Origin: Phalacrocorax aristotelis
Taxonomy: Eukaryota > Chordata > Aves > Suliformes > Phalacrocoracidae
Direction: 5' to 3'
Length of the DNA: 64,000 nt
Assembly: GCF_949628215.1 (NCBI RefSeq)
Contig: NC_134276.1
Location: 103,163,256 to 103,227,255, forward strand
The translations under genes and the position numbers were made by a program. Positions within the stretch are counted from its first letter, which is position 1. Each line of letters opens with the position of its first letter. The notes beneath the pieces were generated by a model. The model was not told where the DNA came from. It saw only the letters and a list, made by a program, of their open reading frames with translations, and did not search any database. Shown one piece after another: positions 25,601-36,766 of the stretch.

Positions 25601-26800
25601 AGAGCTCCTCGGGGGAAAATGATCTGCCCCACTGAGGGGCACACATTGCAGGCAGCCCAGGTACTTTCTGCCAGGCTTCCTCCCAGGTGTCCATGCTGGA
25701 GATGGAGGTTGTGGTACTGCCCCACAGCCACTGCCTTTAACACCTTGCTTTTTTTCCACTTAAATTAGTGCCCAGATGCAGCAAGGCTCCCTTGGAGAAC
25801 AACTGCTCAGCCTCTGAGGATGGGAAACTGGGTAACGGCAGACACCTGCTGAAGCGAGCAAAGCAGCAGCAGCCTGTGCTGCATGGGCAGAGCAGCTGCA
25901 GGTGCCCAGCCACCGCCCCGGCGCAGTGACTGCAAAGCTCCCAGTGACGTTTTTGCAGCAGGATCACCCCCTCCGCCAGCATGAGTGAGTCCAGCCTGTC
26001 CAAAAAGAGACCCTACCACTCACTGCATGACTGCTGACCTGCTCGCTGCCCCAAGAAAGTCCATCTGCAAGCTCTCTTGCCTGGCTGCTACAGGGCAGTC
26101 AGCAGGGTGGGCTCGAGCAAACACATGCTGAAACCCCCAGACCTGAGCAGCAGGAAAAGCCCTGCCCTGTGCATGCCGAGAGGCTGTCCCACCCCCCATA
26201 TGGAAAATAAGGAGGGGTGTTTTCCTGTTTTGCTTCCAGCAGCCCTGTGCATATTGGCCCCCTGCTCCAGGCCCTGTTGCATGTGTCTATCAGGTCTAAA
26301 CGTTATTAGGCAAGGACAAAACCTGCAGGTAAGCCTCTCCCCAGGCTACAATGGCAGCGTGGAGGAAAGCTCGGCTCCCGCTGGGCATGACACGGCCCCC
26401 TGGGGAAGGGGATGACCAGGGTCAGCAGTGGGGACGCAGGCGTCCACAGCCCAGCACTTGCCCCCATTTGGCACCGGCGGTCATTGTTGCTTCCCACTGA
26501 CCAGCTGCCTGCGATCCCCCGACCGAAAGCAAAATGGGTAACACAGCCCCCATTCAGCGGAGATTAAATGCCTGAAATGAGCCACACCTCTGAACAATTG
26601 CTTCCTCCAGGAGGACCAGCATTCAATAGCCAGGGAGCCCATTGATCCCCGCCATAAAGGAGGTGGGGGCCCACAGGAACAAGGTTTCATGCCGCCCCCC
26701 ACACCAGCTCTCCAAGCCGCCCTTCTCCAACTGCCCACTTTGCCCACATCGCCCCTCGGTCACGTTCACCTCCGCAGGGGCAGGCAGCAGCCTTAAACAA

Positions 26801-27420
26801 CTCTCACATTCGTCCCGCAAGGCATCGTATTCCTCTCTGATCGCATTAGGACCATCATCTTACAACTCACCCTCTCTGACAATTAGTTACTATCATTCAC
26901 ACTGTGCAATCAGCTGTTAAATCCTCATTTATGTTAATTTGAATGTGAATGTGCTGCTCAGCAAAATGTTAGATTGCCATGTTTACAAATATACTACAGG
27001 TATTTAGAAATTTAGATGATACAAAACATACTGCTTAAGCTACTTGTGATGCCAGTTTAAATAACTTAAGCCTATTTATCAGTTATTTACTGATTCTTTG
27101 CACGTACTACTGTTTTTCTTCGTGCCACCCTTGTCACACAAGCAAAAACATGCTTGCATTTTTTAAAAATACATATATAATCTAATAACTGTTAAGCTCA
27201 ATGATAGAATTTAATTACATGCAACCTCTACATGGGTAGCACCGAAACACATTTTTAACCGAAACACGTTTTTCTAATCCGTGAAAGCGTCTTTAAAGTT
27301 GGTGCATTTAGAAATAAAGAGGAAAATAACCTCTTTGGCTTAGCATTAGTAGAAGCTCTATCTTAGAGAATGTAATATGTCCATGTGAAGTGATTTTCCC
27401 AAAGCTATTACAGTATAATA
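26801..27420. promoter_or_regulatory. candidate conserved non-coding regulatory block
   Basis: An AT-rich block follows a GC-rich one and is dense in homeodomain-type words (CAATTAG, TTAATTTG, TTAATTACATG, TTTATGTTAATTT). It has no credible coding frame. A 17-bp tandem duplication lies inside it at 27,241-27,274. The call rests on sequence texture only. Confidence 0.25.
27241..27274. repeat. 17-bp tandem duplication
   Basis: The unit ACCGAAACACATTTTTA is followed directly by ACCGAAACACGTTTTTC, with two differences between the copies. Confidence 0.75.
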
Positions 27421-28521
27421 AGCTCAAGAATTAGTTTCAAGTTAAAGTTTATCTCATTATGTGCTCTGACCTGTATGTATCCCACACTTCCCATCAAAAG
27501 CTGATTTCTTCTAATGGTTTTTCTTCAATGCAGTCAGCAGGGTTAGGCCACTTAGCTGTACAAATCCTGCCTCTGATGCAGAAACTCTTCCTGCAGTCCT
27601 TGCTGGGAGTGAGTTCAGAGGAGGTCCCACCTTCCACACATGGAAAGCAGGCGGGCTCTTCTCCAGGTAAACCACTGCTTTTTCATCTGGAGCATGGATG
27701 TCAAGGCCACGCTGATTTCCTGGCCGAGGAATTTTGGTGGGTCCAGCTGTCCAAGCACACCCATGCTTATATCACACCAAAACCAGAAGAGGGGTGAGAC
27801 CAACCTGCTCATAATCCTCTCTTTGGGAAAACAAGTTGTATTGAATTAATGAGAAGGAATTGCATCTCACTCTAGAAACCCTGTTAACTCTCAATAAATC
27901 TGTAGGTTACTTAGCAGGTCCTACGTTGTGATTGCACACTGGCTGCTTCTGCTTCCCTTTGTCCCTGGATAAACAGAGAACAGCAAGTCCCAGTCTTGCC
28001 ATAAATTTTGATCGCTGAATGAATCATCACAGCAGCAACATTAGTCTTGCCCTGGCACCCCGGAATCATGGGTGCTATGTGCTACTGCTGATCCTCCAGC
28101 CTCAAAGGCATCCTGAAGCCTTTGCCCCTGAGAAGGCGGCAATAGGTGAAATTCTTTTAGGCTGTTGCCTGAAACAGAAGTGCTTTTGAAGTCAAGGGAA
28201 GCTGCATGCCTGCAGTTTTGGGGTGGTTGTGAGGAAACATAGGTGCTGTTTGCAGCAATACATGCTAAGGATGGCAGGACGTTGAAGAAAGCACAGGAGG
28301 TTTAGTTGCCAAACACATAGCACCATGTCCTACCTCTCTTCTACCTGAAGCGCATCTCAGCTAGAAAAAAAGGAAGCAACTTAAAAGGAAGATGCTGAGC
28401 ATGAGAATAGCGCGTGAGGAGTGGAACAGGGCAACACATTCAATGGACCAAGCATGCGGTCCTGAGGCACAGCAGCTTTGCAGGAGCTGCAGGTGAGCAC
28501 GGTGGGAAGTGCTATGACGGT
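27421..28521. other. non-coding sequence
   Basis: No gene was recognised. Donor-like words (CTCCAG|GTAAAC at 27,665 and GCTGCAG|GTGAGC at 28,492) occur without matching coding frames. Confidence 0.4.
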
Positions 28522-28643
28522 ACCAGTGGAGCAGATGCTGCCTTGCTGAGGCTGTGGATGCTGTGGGCTACTGCAGCATTCGCAGCCGGCTTGCATGTCC
28601 ACAGCATCCACAGCCTCAGCAAGGCAGCATCCGCTCCACCAGT
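28522..28643. repeat. large inverted repeat, 45-bp arms, 32-bp loop
   Basis: The left arm (28,522-28,566) and the reverse complement of the right arm (28,599-28,643) match at 42 of 45 positions. All three mismatches lie in the outer 13 bases (two in the outer five), leaving a perfect 32-bp inner stem. The arms contain TGCTGCCTTGCTGAGGCTG and its complement. The intervening 32 bases are GC-rich. Such arms would fold as a long hairpin in RNA or single-stranded DNA. The near identity suggests a recent inverted duplication or arm-to-arm gene conversion. The minus-strand open frame across it (28,381-29,157) begins at TTG and is probably incidental. Confidence 0.9.
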
Positions 28644-29990
28644 CGTCTGGTGCTGAGGAAGTCCCACAGCCACTGCAGCAAATTTTACCCCAGTGGATGT
28701 GGGGCAAGAGCAGGGTGCATTTGTAGAAGGGTAGTTTGCTCTGTTGGTCTCTGCCACCATTTGGGGCATGTGTGTTTCTTTTTTCACCTGCAAAACAGAG
28801 GAAAATAGAAGTCAGGTCATTCTTGTGGTGTCTTTTGATTGAGTAATGCAAGGAGGTTTGAACTTCCCTGGAGCTGTAGGCACCTGTGAAGGGTGGAAGC
28901 TTCCTGCAGGCTGAGGTCTCCATACACACTTCCAAGGATTTTTTGCAGATGCCAGCATCTGCAGGAAGGACCCAGACCCTGCAAAGGAGAGGCACAACAT
29001 AGCAGAGAGTTGCCATACATAGGAATAAAGGGGGTGAAGATAAGGAAATCCTCAGGACTTCAGTCCAGAGCCCTCTGAAGCAGGGCAGAGGATGGTGGAA
29101 GCCATTTGGGTGGCATGAGACCAATGCTCTTGGGTCAGGAGTTTTCCCCCCAGCCAACCTTTTTTTGCACTTGCAAACTGGTCCACAGAGTGACTCCTTT
29201 CTAAAATTGAGAATAATCTGTCACTTGCTTCCAGAAGCTGGGATCATCCCGTGCCTGAGCCATTGGGAGGGCAAAGATGTCTGGAGGACAAGCGACTGCG
29301 CTGTCGGGAGCAGCAATGCAGGTAAAGGCTGCCATCATCCGCAGTCTCCATCCTTCTTAGCCCCAGCCCCAAGGTAAATAAGACCAGCAGTAATCTCTAC
29401 AGTTATTCACCTCATGAGCAGGCTGCATTTCAGTCCTGGCTCTGGAGGTGCCCATGAAGTGCTAAGACCCTCCAGTGTCTAACAGAGCATGAAATATGCA
29501 GATTGCCTGCTGCCTGTACTGCCACCTCCGAATCCATGGGTCAAGCCGAAGAGGCATCCCACTTCTATAATATGAGATGGCTTTAATATTTTGAATATAT
29601 TTCATGCCCTCTTGGCCAAGTTCCCTTTCATTTCTCCTTAGTGAGAGCTGTAATTGCCAGGTGACCATGACAAATAAAGTTACTTCCCATCAGAGAATCC
29701 CTCCATCAGATTCTCAGCCCAATAACAGGCACCTTTTGTGAAAAGTGCTGGAATAAAAAAAATTGTTATGTTTATTCAAAAGTAGAGCTGTCTCTAAGGA
29801 AAAAAAAAACTTTTTTTGAAGATGAAAAGTCAGTTGTTCAGACAATCTTCAAAGTGCTCGACTTAATCCGCAGGGGACTTGATTTTGCTTTTCTCAGTGC
29901 AGATTTCTTCCCCCCTTGTTCACACACCTTGAGACAAAGGCTATAGTTAAGACTGCGAAGGGGGAGGGAAGAGGGGGTTTTTTTGTGTGT
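28644..29990. other. non-coding sequence
   Basis: A 9-bp perfect palindrome with a two-base spacer (TGCAGATGC/GCATCTGCA) lies at 28,944-28,963. A weak exon-like segment, about 29,235-29,320 on the plus strand, has an acceptor-like CTTGCTTCCAG and a donor-like TGCAG|GTAAAG but no convincing coding frame; a non-coding exon is possible. Confidence 0.35.
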
Positions 29991-31360
29991 GGGATGCGTA
30001 GCAAATTTATTCTAGAGACCGCCTGAAATAGGCTTCAGAAAATGGATAGAGTGTCTTCTGGAAGAAAAGGCCCCTAAGTAAACTCCACCGCCATTCAGAA
30101 GATTTGCTCCGGCACTTAACAAGTGGAGCAGGAAGAAAGAAAAATCTGTTGTCAGGTTTGGGGTGTTTATCAGCTACCCTCTAGACACTTGACCTGATGC
30201 CGGGGACCCCCTAATCCGCTGATCTGCATGCGGCGAGCCTTGCAGGATTCAGGCCCACGACCGCTGCTGCAATGGGCTGGAGCACTTGTCCTAATGCGCT
30301 GATCCTGCGGCACATTGTGTGCCACTCACCTTCTCCCGCCTCCCGCCTCCCCCCGCGCCGCTCCCCCCAAATTTAATTCTACTCACAAATTGTGAAATAA
30401 GTTGTTTGGGCTGGATTTGTCGAGTGAATTGTCCTCCTAATGAAACAGTCTGGTCATTATACAGTTGTCGAAGGAAGATTTAGCTCTCCCATACCCCAAG
30501 ACCCATGCAGGTTAACGTTTTGCGACGGACGGTTGACAAAGGAATGAATAGCCCAACGCTGTCAAATCAGGCTTACAAACAGCTTGGCATACAAACAGTT
30601 ACTGCTTGTGTGCATGTGGATTTAGGGTCCCCGCTCTCTTAATGGCACAGATTTGTAAGTACAAATCGCTCAGTCTTCAAACTGTTTGCAAAGGGAAGAA
30701 AATGACCAAAAATTAGTTTGTTTTAGGAGTTGTTTCCTCCCCTCTCCACCATTAAAAAAAAAAAAAAAAAAAAGAAAAAGAAAAGGTGGATCAGGGAAGC
30801 ACCTACTCCTACATTTGGCAAAAGGCAACGTACTCGGGCAACCTGGTTTTGCCAGAAGCCCCTGAGCTGCTTCTCCCTTTTGAGTTCCAAAGCAGCAGAA
30901 AGCCTGATCAAATTAATTCTCGATTCTGGGGATTTGCAGCATTCATTTCAATGATTTTTAATTCCTGCTGATTAAAACTGTTTGCAATATTTTTCTGTTT
31001 TTAATTGCATTAATCATTAACTATAATTATTTAGATTTATGAACTCTTTTGTTCAGCAGCTATGCCTGAACTAGATGAAAACAGTTTGATTTTCATAAGG
31101 TAGGGTGACTTGTTTTGCCTAATGAATTGAACTAAGCAGAAATCCCAGAGCGAGAGTAGGCTGTGGAAAATTTTTACCAGGTGATTTATCACCAGAGGGA
31201 CACTTTAAATCTGGATCAGTTTTATTAAATCTGCCAGGTGTTTATTAAAGCTGGAGCAGGAATAATAGCTGTCTGCAATATCACATAATGACCATCATTC
31301 TGCAAAGCCCCGAAATAGCCAGCCGAATATGGTTTTCAAGTAACAAACAAGGATAATCTC
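29991..31360. promoter_or_regulatory. candidate conserved non-coding regulatory block
   Basis: Texture resembles a deeply conserved enhancer. A short GC-rich segment (CCTCCCCCCGCGCCGCTCC near 30,340) is followed by AAATTTAATTCTACTCAC, then long AT-rich stretches with TTAATTGCATTAATCATTAA and AACTATAATTATTTAG near 31,000-31,035. A 20-base A run interrupts it at 30,754-30,773. No coding frame is credible. Confidence 0.3.
30754..30773. repeat. poly(A) run, 20 bases
   Basis: Twenty consecutive A residues are followed by GAAAAAGAAAAGG. No retroelement or retrocopy body was recognised upstream. Confidence 0.85.
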
Positions 31361-33900
31361 AGGACGTGTTTGAAATAACTTGTGAGCACCAGCCTCATCC
31401 AAGACACGTTTCACTCATGAGGACATAGGTTTAGAAACCCCCTTCCCTGCAGAAGTGCAGCAGCAGGGCTGGGGGTTACACTTGGACTCCCCACCATGGC
31501 TCCTTATTCCCTCAAAATTTGGAGGAACTGAAAGCCGCGTCCCTGGCAATGCACGGGGACAAGCCGGTGCCTTGGCTGCTCCCCATTGTATGTCCCCCGG
31601 GGGTGACCCTGCAGATGTAGTGTGGTCCCCTCACATCACGTTATGGGGATGTCACTGTGACTACAGGGGACAACGGTGACAGCTTTTTTCCAGCAGCCGT
31701 GGGAAATAGCTGTGAAAGCCATAGAGGCATCGGTACAAAACCTCTGCTATGTCCCCTTACCTCGATAGCTGAAGCTGGAAGCTGCAGTGCTCAGCCCAGC
31801 TCTCACGAGACCTGTACAGGTGTGGCATTTCAGGGCTATTGGCAAGATTTTCCCCTTTGGCAAGAGTCTTATTTGCAGTGGATGTGATTTTCCTCATTAG
31901 AAACAGGGGCAGGAGGGATGTGGTTCTACCCTCTCCTGCTCACAGGGCCATTCATCCTACTGGCCAGCCACTGCCCCACTCTGCAGGGCACCAAAGATGG
32001 CAAAAGAATCTCTTCAGCTGAGACAATGGCCTCTGCTTTTATGGGAGAATGATAAGGCAGGGGGATGCTTAGTGTACACTGCAAGCTCATGTGCCTCTGG
32101 GTCAGCCAGAACCTTTTTTTCAGGTGACAAGGATTGTTTTTGTTTGGGTTTGGTTTTTTTTCAGACCAGTCTGAGGATGCTGAAATAGTGGTGCAGCTGA
32201 CAACAGGCCTCCTGCAGCCTGAGTCTGGATTCATGTGGCTTATCTCCCACTGCATCTGTCGGGGAGCTGCCAGCTTGCTCTGCTGAGGCTCCAAGCCAAC
32301 CTGAAGCCATGGGGCTGCCACGGTCTTGCAGCTGAAGCTTGAGCCTGTAAACTGTGTTCAACCACATGGTGCCTAACTGGGCATCTCTGGAGTCTGTTAA
32401 CAGAGCAAAATCATCCTCTTCTGGAGAAGCTGGCCTCCCTCTTCCCTGACTATAGAGGGAGCCTGGAGGACACCTTCAGGCTGGGCATGTAGCTTAGATG
32501 GGTGAAGGGAGATGCGATGAATCTCATGCCCTGAAGTACCCTGAGATGGCTGCAATCTGGGTTACAGCTGCCACTGCTGCAGCTCCAGCAGAGGACAGAG
32601 ACAAGCAGGTCTGTGCCCAGTCCCCCAAAATGTAGAAAGCATCTGGTAGCTCCCCAGCTCCACCCAGCACCACACCAAGAGGGATAAGGACACAGAGCAG
32701 TACATCTGGTAGTATCTGCAGCCCTGCTCTCCCAGCTCTTGCCTGCCTGGCCACGTCCCTAAGCCTGGAGCCACCCCACCACCATACATCGCTCATTTGA
32801 AAGTTTACATGGGTGTATCCAGACTGCACAGCTGTGATTGCAAGGTAGAGGCAACACGAAGTGGACCAGCCATGTGGTGAGACATAGGGACCTAGATGGA
32901 AGGGTAGAAGAGGTGGAGATGGGAATGTCCAAAATGAATACAGCAAAAAGAGAAAGGACAGGAATAGTTTCCTGGTGCCCTTTGGTGAAAAACTGGAGGT
33001 GTGGGGAGCTGCTGGAGTTTGCAGTTGGGTAGGAAAGGAGATTTTGCATTTTGGAGAGGACAGAAGGCAGTGTCTGCATGGATATCTGATAGGGGAACTA
33101 CAGATTTAGTGGGGTTGTAGCACTGTTTTGGATGAAAGTATTTTAATAAAATGATAGTGTTATTGACAACTATCCAACTACTGAAAACTAAAGAGGAATG
33201 CACTTGGTTAAAGTATCGCCAAAAAGTTCTGTGCCCTGCTTTTTTAAATCTTCAGTGGGAGTTGCAGTTATGCGCAATTTCTGAGAATCAGGGCATAGCA
33301 CTTGAAATTGTCCTCCCTGACAAGAAGCTCTCCCTTCCCCAGCTTGTAGGCCCTTCAGAAAACACAGGACTGAGAGGCTTGCCAGCTGAAAGCGCACAGC
33401 TCAGCCTTCGGAAACCTGGTCATCCTTTAACCTACTGTGGAGAGCAGAAGTCACAAATATCCCAGCTTTTGTAGAGACACTGAAGGGCAAATATCATTGC
33501 GTAGGGGTTTATTTTGCCTAGCATCGCATCAACAAGAGAAGGCCAGGTTTGTTTTGTGTATGAGAAGGAATGGGGCACCAAAGCAGCCTAGTAACACAGA
33601 GTCACGGCAACGTTTTGGAACAATTTTCCATGCCAGCATCGTTGAGCCTTTCATCTTTTAATTTAAAGCATTCACATCCTCTTGATGTAAATTACCTTCT
33701 TATTTGTAGGCTCCCTGAGATCACTAGGCACCACTAAGAGCATATGTACTGTTTATGCTCAGTACTATTAAAACAGTTGTGAACTGTGTTGCCATTAAAA
33801 ACGGAAGGACAATACAGCCCAGTCTGGCTATTTTATGTTTATTAGTGTGAGGAAGAGGGGCAAATAGGAATTTTTATTCACCTGCAGCTAAAGGTCCACA
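31361..33900. other. non-coding sequence, nothing recognised
   Basis: Open frames occur on both strands (for example 32,524-32,946 minus) but show no domains, and they overlap each other in several frames as unselected sequence does. Confidence 0.45.
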
Positions 33901-34200
33901 CACAGGAGTTCAACAGTAAGATTTTTAAAATTCAAAACATAAGAATAAGCGGCACTTCATTGCAGAGTTGAAAGATAATTGTGCAATTAACTGTATGAGG
34001 TCAATAATGCCAGAGCTGGATGCTTCTGACAGATAGGGATAATCAATTCAGCCTCTGTATGAAAGGCTCGGAGGTAGCAATGGAGAAATAACATAGCACA
34101 AATGTTTCAGTGTTATAATGAACACCAGACAAATCATTATTGACTTTTTTTTTACTTATTTTAAGTGCTAGTGTACAAGTATCTTCTTTGATTAAATGTA
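33901..34200. promoter_or_regulatory. candidate conserved non-coding regulatory block
   Basis: An AT-rich segment without coding frames contains GTGCAATTAACTG (33,979), ATAATCAATTCAGC (34,038) and AAATCATTATTGAC (34,131). These are homeodomain-type words. Conservation cannot be tested from the window. Confidence 0.22.
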
Positions 34201-35059
34201 ACTTTAGAATTTTGCTTTAAGTTCAGTATCTGTCCTGATCTAAGCGAGGACATTAATTTAGAAATGTAGCAAAGTCTTCCCATGGCAGTTTCAGTGTCTG
34301 CGCAGGTAACCGCCATGAAAATTTTCAGCAATAATGCCCTGTCCCAGTTTGCCGCAGAGGGGAAGGGAACCATCTGAGGTCTCCTCACATTGGCAGGCAT
34401 CCGGACTTGGGTGCATTGAAAGTCATTTAAAAATCTGACCCTGTGTGCACACGGCCATGGCACCAGAGGCAGAGTGAGCCCTGGGCAGAGATCAGCAATC
34501 ATGAATTCAGGAGGAAAGAAATGTGGAGCCACTAGGTTATGACTATGGACAGGGAGATCCCCTTCCTACTTAGGTTTTCCTGTGCCATCAGGCTGAGCTT
34601 CAGCAGGCATGGCCAACATGCCAGGTGTTACAGCCCCTTACGTAAAGGCAGAAATGTGGGCTGAAAGGACTGCCAGCCTTCACCCGGGCTTGGTATTTAC
34701 CATTCAGTGTTGTGACTTGCTTGTACTCACCCCATTAAGCTATTGTCACAGCGGGGGGATCCTTTCACAGACTAAACTGTCCCCTGCCCCTGCCAAATCG
34801 GCGCAGTCTCAGTCACCTCACACCAGTACGTGTGAACCACCATGGGGTGAGCGGGAACAGTGACCACAGTGACATGGTGACACTGGGGGAAAATGAAGCC
34901 CTTTCTTTCCCCACAGTTAAAGCTTAACATGCCAGGTTTTGCCATGACCTCCTCAATGTGTCTCCTGTGCCCTGGAGAAGTAGGAGAGGAGCAGCCTTGC
35001 CACCAGAGCAAGTGGAGGACGGCACCTTGCGAGGCAACCCCTCCACCTGCAGTGCCACG
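34201..35059. other. non-coding sequence
   Basis: Nothing recognised. Confidence 0.4.
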
Positions 35060-35260
35060 ATTTGGTCATTAAAACAAACCTCAGCCTGCAAAACAATTCA
35101 ACTTCAAGTGATTAAAAGGATCAATTTGGTGATGCTGCAATCAGAGCGAGAGCACGTGATTCATTATTCATCAATTACGGGTCTCATCCACACACGGCTG
35201 ATTAGGGCGCATCATTGCCTCAAATTAAGCACGAAAAAGATGTTTTAAAGCAACCATATG
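35060..35260. promoter_or_regulatory. candidate conserved non-coding regulatory block
   Basis: One of the most enhancer-like segments by eye: GTGATTAAAAGGATCAATTTG, a CACGTG E-box at 35,153-35,158, then TGATTCATTATTCATCAATTAC (a cluster of HOX/PBX-type words), GGCTGATTAGG and CAAATTAAGC. No coding frame is plausible and no repeat is present. Confidence 0.35.
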
Positions 35261-36679
35261 GTTCTACTTCAGAAGCAGTTAGCTTACAAATTGAGCGCAT
35301 TGACTAGTCATAACTATTGATGGATGAGGGAAGAGTGCACCAAATTTATTTAGAGAGTTTCCCCTCCACTTGTGCTGGTTTTTTTTTTTTTAATGTGATC
35401 TAATGAATAAGCAGAGTCAGCTTTAATTGCCGACTCGCTCTCAGATGAAAAAAGGAGCCTCCAAAAGACCCTTTTCCTCCTCCCTTCCTACATCGCTTGC
35501 TGGAAAAAAAGGACAGGGCAGATGATTTTTCCCCATGGACTCAAGGCAAAACTTCAGGTTTTCTTTTTCTTTGCTCCACGATGCAAGATCAAATTCAACC
35601 ATCACGCTGTGGCCAAGCAGGAGTGAGGCTTTACACACTTGTCAAGGAGAGAGATGGATTTTTTGGCTGCAGTGGGGGTGGCTATATGGGGCTGGAGGGG
35701 TGTGGAGAGATGCAGTGAGGTGCTCTTCTGGGTGACGGGAGGGGTTGTGCAGAGCTGCCACCTGCAGTGGCCTTGCAGCTAAAAAAGGAGGGAGGGGATG
35801 GAAATGGCAGGACACAACCAGCTTCTTGGGGGAGCGAGTGGCTGGTGTGATTGTTGTGGTGGGACTGTCAGTGTGTCAGGCAATTAAGTCAAGAGCGATA
35901 ATTGAACTAGCCCAGGAAAGCCCAGAGCTTCCCCCTTGCAGGTCCACATGAATATGTTTGTAATTTGGGGGATACCACTCACAGCCAGCTCAAGTCAAAG
36001 GGGAGATTCCTGATGGCTTCACCAGGTGCTGGATCAGGCCCTTAACCACCAATATAGCCAAGGGGGAGTGCCAAAATATATGGCATGAGGTTCCTACACA
36101 ACTTCCTAACCTCAGACTATTAGTCTGTCAGTTTTTAGGACTGAGGCTTCATTTCTTATTTGCTTGCACCCAGCTGAAGAAAACTGCAGGCATTTCCACA
36201 TCTTGTTTTGATGATTTAGTGTGCATTGCCAAGCTGCTCTGGGGCTGCACCCACCCACCCGGAACCCAGGGCCATGTAAATACAGTGTGGACAGAAAGTG
36301 ACACTCATAATGTCAAGTTAATGTATAGTCAGACATATACTAAAAAGGTAAAAAGCTTTGCCCTTAAAATAAAGCCTTTTGTAATTTTTGAATCAAACTG
36401 TAGTGACATGATATTTAATATTTGTTTGAGCTGGTATTTGTTTGGATTTTGCTTTTTGGAAGTTGTCAACATTTTAACTTTTCGTTCTTGATCAGAATTG
36501 GAAAATTATTTAAACTGATGGCAATTCTTGAGGTTGAGTGAACTGCAATACATCCAGATCTACTTCAATTCAGTGGCTTTGTGCCCTGGTTGTGTAATTA
36601 CAAAACAGAAACTAATGTGGATTCTGTGATTGTTTTCTCTCTCTTTTTTCCTTTTTTTTCCTTTTTCTTTTTAAATCAG
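35261..36679. other. non-coding sequence ending in a long pyrimidine tract
   Basis: A T11 run lies near 35,382. From about 36,630 to 36,679 the sequence is a long C/T tract ending ATCAG, a strong-looking splice acceptor for the segment that follows. Confidence 0.4.
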
Positions 36680-36766
36680 GGTATGTCCAACAGCCAGGAA
36701 TTTACCTGTGCTAAAAATACTTCTTTATGGGATTCCCATGAGCAGAACTGGAACCAGAATCCTTAA
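36680..36766 (+). CDS. candidate terminal coding exon, unidentified (low confidence)
   Basis: A very strong pyrimidine tract and CAG precede this segment. In phase 0 it reads 28 codons, starting GMSNSQEF and ending HEQNWNQNP, then TAA at 36,764-36,766. AATAAA words at 36,920 and 36,937 lie about 155 and 171 bases after the stop and could end a short 3' untranslated region. The phase would fit the donor of the 12.5 kb exon, about 24 kb away, but the 13.6 kb and 37.7 kb segments fit equally. An open run of this length is not statistically notable, and the pyrimidine tract may be ordinary low-complexity sequence. Confidence 0.18.
   Translation, partial: GMSNSQEFTCAKNTSLWDSHEQNWNQNP

Larger units (their letters stand above)
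17164..26800. other. long non-coding stretch with no supported gene
   Basis: No gene, tRNA, snRNA or known repeat family was recognised. Direct features are a 13-bp perfect tandem duplication at 18,043-18,068 and a 10-bp perfect hairpin at 22,634-22,659. GC content rises from about 25.8 to 26.8 kb without forming a clear CpG island. The longest ATG-initiated frame is 203 codons on the minus strand (24,469-25,080). It ends next to a donor-like GTGAGT but has no recognisable domain, so it was not called. Confidence 0.45.

Noticed and set aside
28381..29157. 258-codon minus-strand open frame over the inverted repeat
   Set aside because: It starts at TTG, overlaps a palindrome that is also open on the other strand, and shows no family resemblance.
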